NCBI GenBank assembly: GCA_018815265.1
Contig: JAHIYG010000311.1
Span: 1 to 14,743 of the forward strand
Direction: 5' to 3'
Origin: Candidatus Altarchaeota archaeon
GTDB taxonomy: Archaea; Altiarchaeota; Altiarchaeia; IMC4; SCGC-AAA252-I15
Length of the DNA: 14,743 nt
Under the pieces are notes generated by a model. That model ran no database searches. It was not told the origin of the DNA and worked only from the letters and a program-made list of their open reading frames with translations. Below, in pieces: positions 13,374-14,743 of the stretch (position 1 is the first letter of the stretch; each line of letters begins with the position of its first letter). The translations under genes were made by a program, and so were the position numbers.

Positions 13374-14743
13374 AACACGCTGGTATTGCGTTAAATGCAA
13401 TGTTCCCGCATCTGTTGCATGCGGGGCCGTATTGGTTTCCGCTCTTCATCACACAGTTTCCTGGATTTCCGCTGTTGTAGGGGCTTGGGTCGATTAACCA
13501 GTTCCCACCGCAGCACTCCTGCACTCCATCGCCTCGCCAGTTGCACCAGTTGGGTGAATGTATGCCAAGGTTGGGCGCTGGTATGCCTCTTGCCTGCCAG
13601 TGCACTGTCCATAGGCCTGAGCAGTCTGCTGCATTTCCTGCCACGCATTCATCCTCGTCCATGCCGGTTTCTTCCGCGTAGTCTTCGCATGAGCATTCAT
13701 AGTCTTTATCTGCTTTTCCATCTGCTGCATAGTCGTTTCTACAGGCCTGTTGCTGTGCCGCAGTTGCTGGCCAGCATTTTGTTGTGGGGCAGAATTCAAA
13801 ACAGTTTGCGGCATTTAGGCCGTGGGCGTTTGCGTATGCAGTGCATGCACCCTGGCTGTTGAATGTGTTTTTGCAGGCTCCACCCTCTGATGCTGAGCCG
13901 TCGCAGCAGTATTCATCTTTCAATGCGAATAATGCGTGGCCTGACTCATGCAACAAGGTATTTGGTTTGTTGAACCTGACTGAGAATTTCCCAGTGGTCT
14001 TGCATGCTCTATCATCGTTTCTGAATACGATGACTGCAGTGTTTGCGAAGGGGCAGTCTGCTGCGAAATCAGCAGGGAGGTCCCATTTTTTGCAGACTTC
14101 CTGATAGTCTCCCTCGCCGTCGTGGAAGTATATGTTGTATTTGCATGCATTGTTTGTGAATATTGGGTTGGCCATGTAACCGTTGTTTATGAGGCTTTCC
14201 ATGTTGTTGAGGAATAGTGCGTGGTTTCCTCCGTAGTCTTTGTCTTTTACAAATACTATGTTTATCTTGTCTGCTGGGTCGCCGTTGTATATGTATTTCG
14301 AGCATCCAGTGCATGCGGCGCAGGGTCCTCCGCAGTCTATCCCATCCTCTAAGGGGCTTCTTATGTCATCGTTGCAGTCGCAGTGGTCGCCTACTCCATC
14401 ATCGTCTCCATCCTCCTGGCCTGGGTTGTCTGTGTGGTCGCAGTTGTCACATGCATTTCCAAATGCATCACCATCCTCGTTTACCTGGCCTGGATTATTG
14501 TTATTCACGCAGTTGTCGCATGCGTCGCCAAACTGGTCCCCGTCAGAGTTTTGCTGTCCAGGGTTTGGGATGTAGTGGCAGTTGTCGCATATGTTGCCGA
14601 CTCCGTCGCCGTCTGAATCAGACTGGGGGCCCGCAGTATTCGGGCAGTTGTCGCATGCGTTTCCAGTACCGTCTCCGTCAGTGTCTTGCTGTCCTGGGTT
14701 GGCGGTGTTTGGGCAGTTGTCGTCATTGTTGCATACTCCGTCG
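13372..14743 (-). CDS. Calcium-repeat metalloprotease, peptidase M64-like, C-terminal part (cut by window edge)
   Basis: An open frame of 456 codons runs in from the right edge; the GTG at 14508 is an internal Val, not a start. The N-terminal visible part (to about 14374) is a row of five or more thrombospondin type 3-like repeats, DxDGDGxGNxCDNC with NPGQ spacers, a calcium-binding stalk. A DGIDCGGPCAAC motif follows. The catalytic domain contains INIVFVKDKDYGGNHALF and NTAVIVFRNDD, then the zinc motif HESGHALFALKDEY (HExxH at 13950-13936), matching the HExGHxxxxLxDEY pattern of M64 (IgA peptidase) proteins. About 25 cysteines in the C-terminal half indicate disulfide stabilisation outside the cell. 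The C-terminus (CNRCGNIAFNAIPAC) is complete. Substrate unknown: surface-protein processing or degradation of external protein are both possible. Confidence 0.85.
   Translation of the reverse strand, partial: DGVCNNDDNCPNTANPGQQDTDGDGTGNACDNCPNTAGPQSDSDGDGVGNICDNCHYIPNPGQQNSDGDQFGDACDNCVNNNNPGQVNEDGDAFGNACDNCDHTDNPGQEDGDDDGVGDHCDCNDDIRSPLEDGIDCGGPCAACTGCSKYIYNGDPADKINIVFVKDKDYGGNHALFLNNMESLINNGYMANPIFTNNACKYNIYFHDGEGDYQEVCKKWDLPADFAADCPFANTAVIVFRNDDRACKTTGKFSVRFNKPNTLLHESGHALFALKDEYCCDGSASEGGACKNTFNSQGACTAYANAHGLNAANCFEFCPTTKCWPATAAQQQACRNDYAADGKADKDYECSCEDYAEETGMDEDECVAGNAADCSGLWTVHWQARGIPAPNLGIHSPNWCNWRGDGVQECCGGNWLIDPSPYNSGNPGNCVMKSGNQYGPACNRCGNIAFNAIPAC
14374..14742 (-). repeat. Thrombospondin type 3-like repeat array in DNA and protein
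   Basis: Units of 66-69 bp (22-23 residues), each with the AspGlyAsp-rich loop and CDNC, recognisable on the plus strand as recurring GTTGTCGCATGC or close variants near 14442, 14512, 14581 and 14647. The array continues past the window edge, and its full number of units is unknown. Confidence 0.8.

Noticed and set aside
13395..13862. 155-codon plus-strand frame opposite the metalloprotease gene
   Set aside because: Antisense to the zinc-protease domain; no signal, motif or promoter of its own.
14505..14726. 73-codon minus-strand Thr-rich frame at the right edge
   Set aside because: Out-of-frame reading of the calcium-repeat DNA; the CDNC-bearing frame is continuous through the same bases.
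14374..14742. CRISPR-like regular repeats at the right edge
   Set aside because: The periodicity is codon-based (66-69 bp), lies in an open frame and encodes calcium-binding repeats; there are no unique spacers between identical repeats.

Overview
The window looks like chromosomal DNA from an uncultured archaeon, possibly of a DPANN-type lineage (an inference from protein style, not a tree). The evidence is as follows. TATA boxes of the TTTATATA type lie 22-30 bp before several start codons, giving leaderless or short-leader genes, while internal operon genes carry GGTG-type Shine-Dalgarno sites. DnaK is of the short archaeal/Gram-positive type. There is an archaeal COG2108-type radical SAM protein, a class III (pilin-like) signal peptide protein, a DUF2582-type winged helix protein, and secreted proteins with Thr-rich linkers.

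Layout. 1-69 (-): start of a secreted protein running off the left edge, divergent from the chaperone genes. 161-2576 (+): grpE and dnaK, overlapping. 2582-3352 (-): unrecognised 256-residue protein, convergent with dnaK. 3366-4511 (+): radical SAM protein, divergent from the orphan across 13 bp, followed by a likely terminator. 4628-5779 (+): dnaJ, whose TATA box sits between the arms of a perfect 13-bp inverted repeat. 5925-7318 (+): small winged-helix protein and a GT4 glycogen-synthase-like glycosyltransferase. 7359-7856 (+): pilin-like protein. 7837-9078 (-): GH57 glycoside hydrolase. 9247-11130 (+): glycogen debranching enzyme. 11162-12703 (+): lipoprotein with four six-cysteine modules on Thr-rich linkers. 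12706-14743 (-): two-gene unit of a calcium-repeat (thrombospondin type 3-like) metalloprotease of peptidase M64 type, cut by the right edge, and a small secreted protein.

The genes fall into three groups. The Hsp70 system (grpE, dnaK, dnaJ) is complete but dnaJ has its own promoter and is separated by two unrelated genes. The glycosyltransferase, GH57 enzyme and debranching enzyme are the core of archaeal glycogen synthesis and breakdown, with a putative regulator as first gene of the synthase operon. The right third is cell-surface or secreted.

No mobile element, CRISPR array, rRNA or tRNA was seen. The most interesting items are the inverted repeat around the dnaJ promoter, the palindrome cluster between the two glycogen-degrading genes (with a related half-site pair before the winged-helix gene), the four-copy six-cysteine module, and the A12 tract joining stop and start codons in the protease unit.
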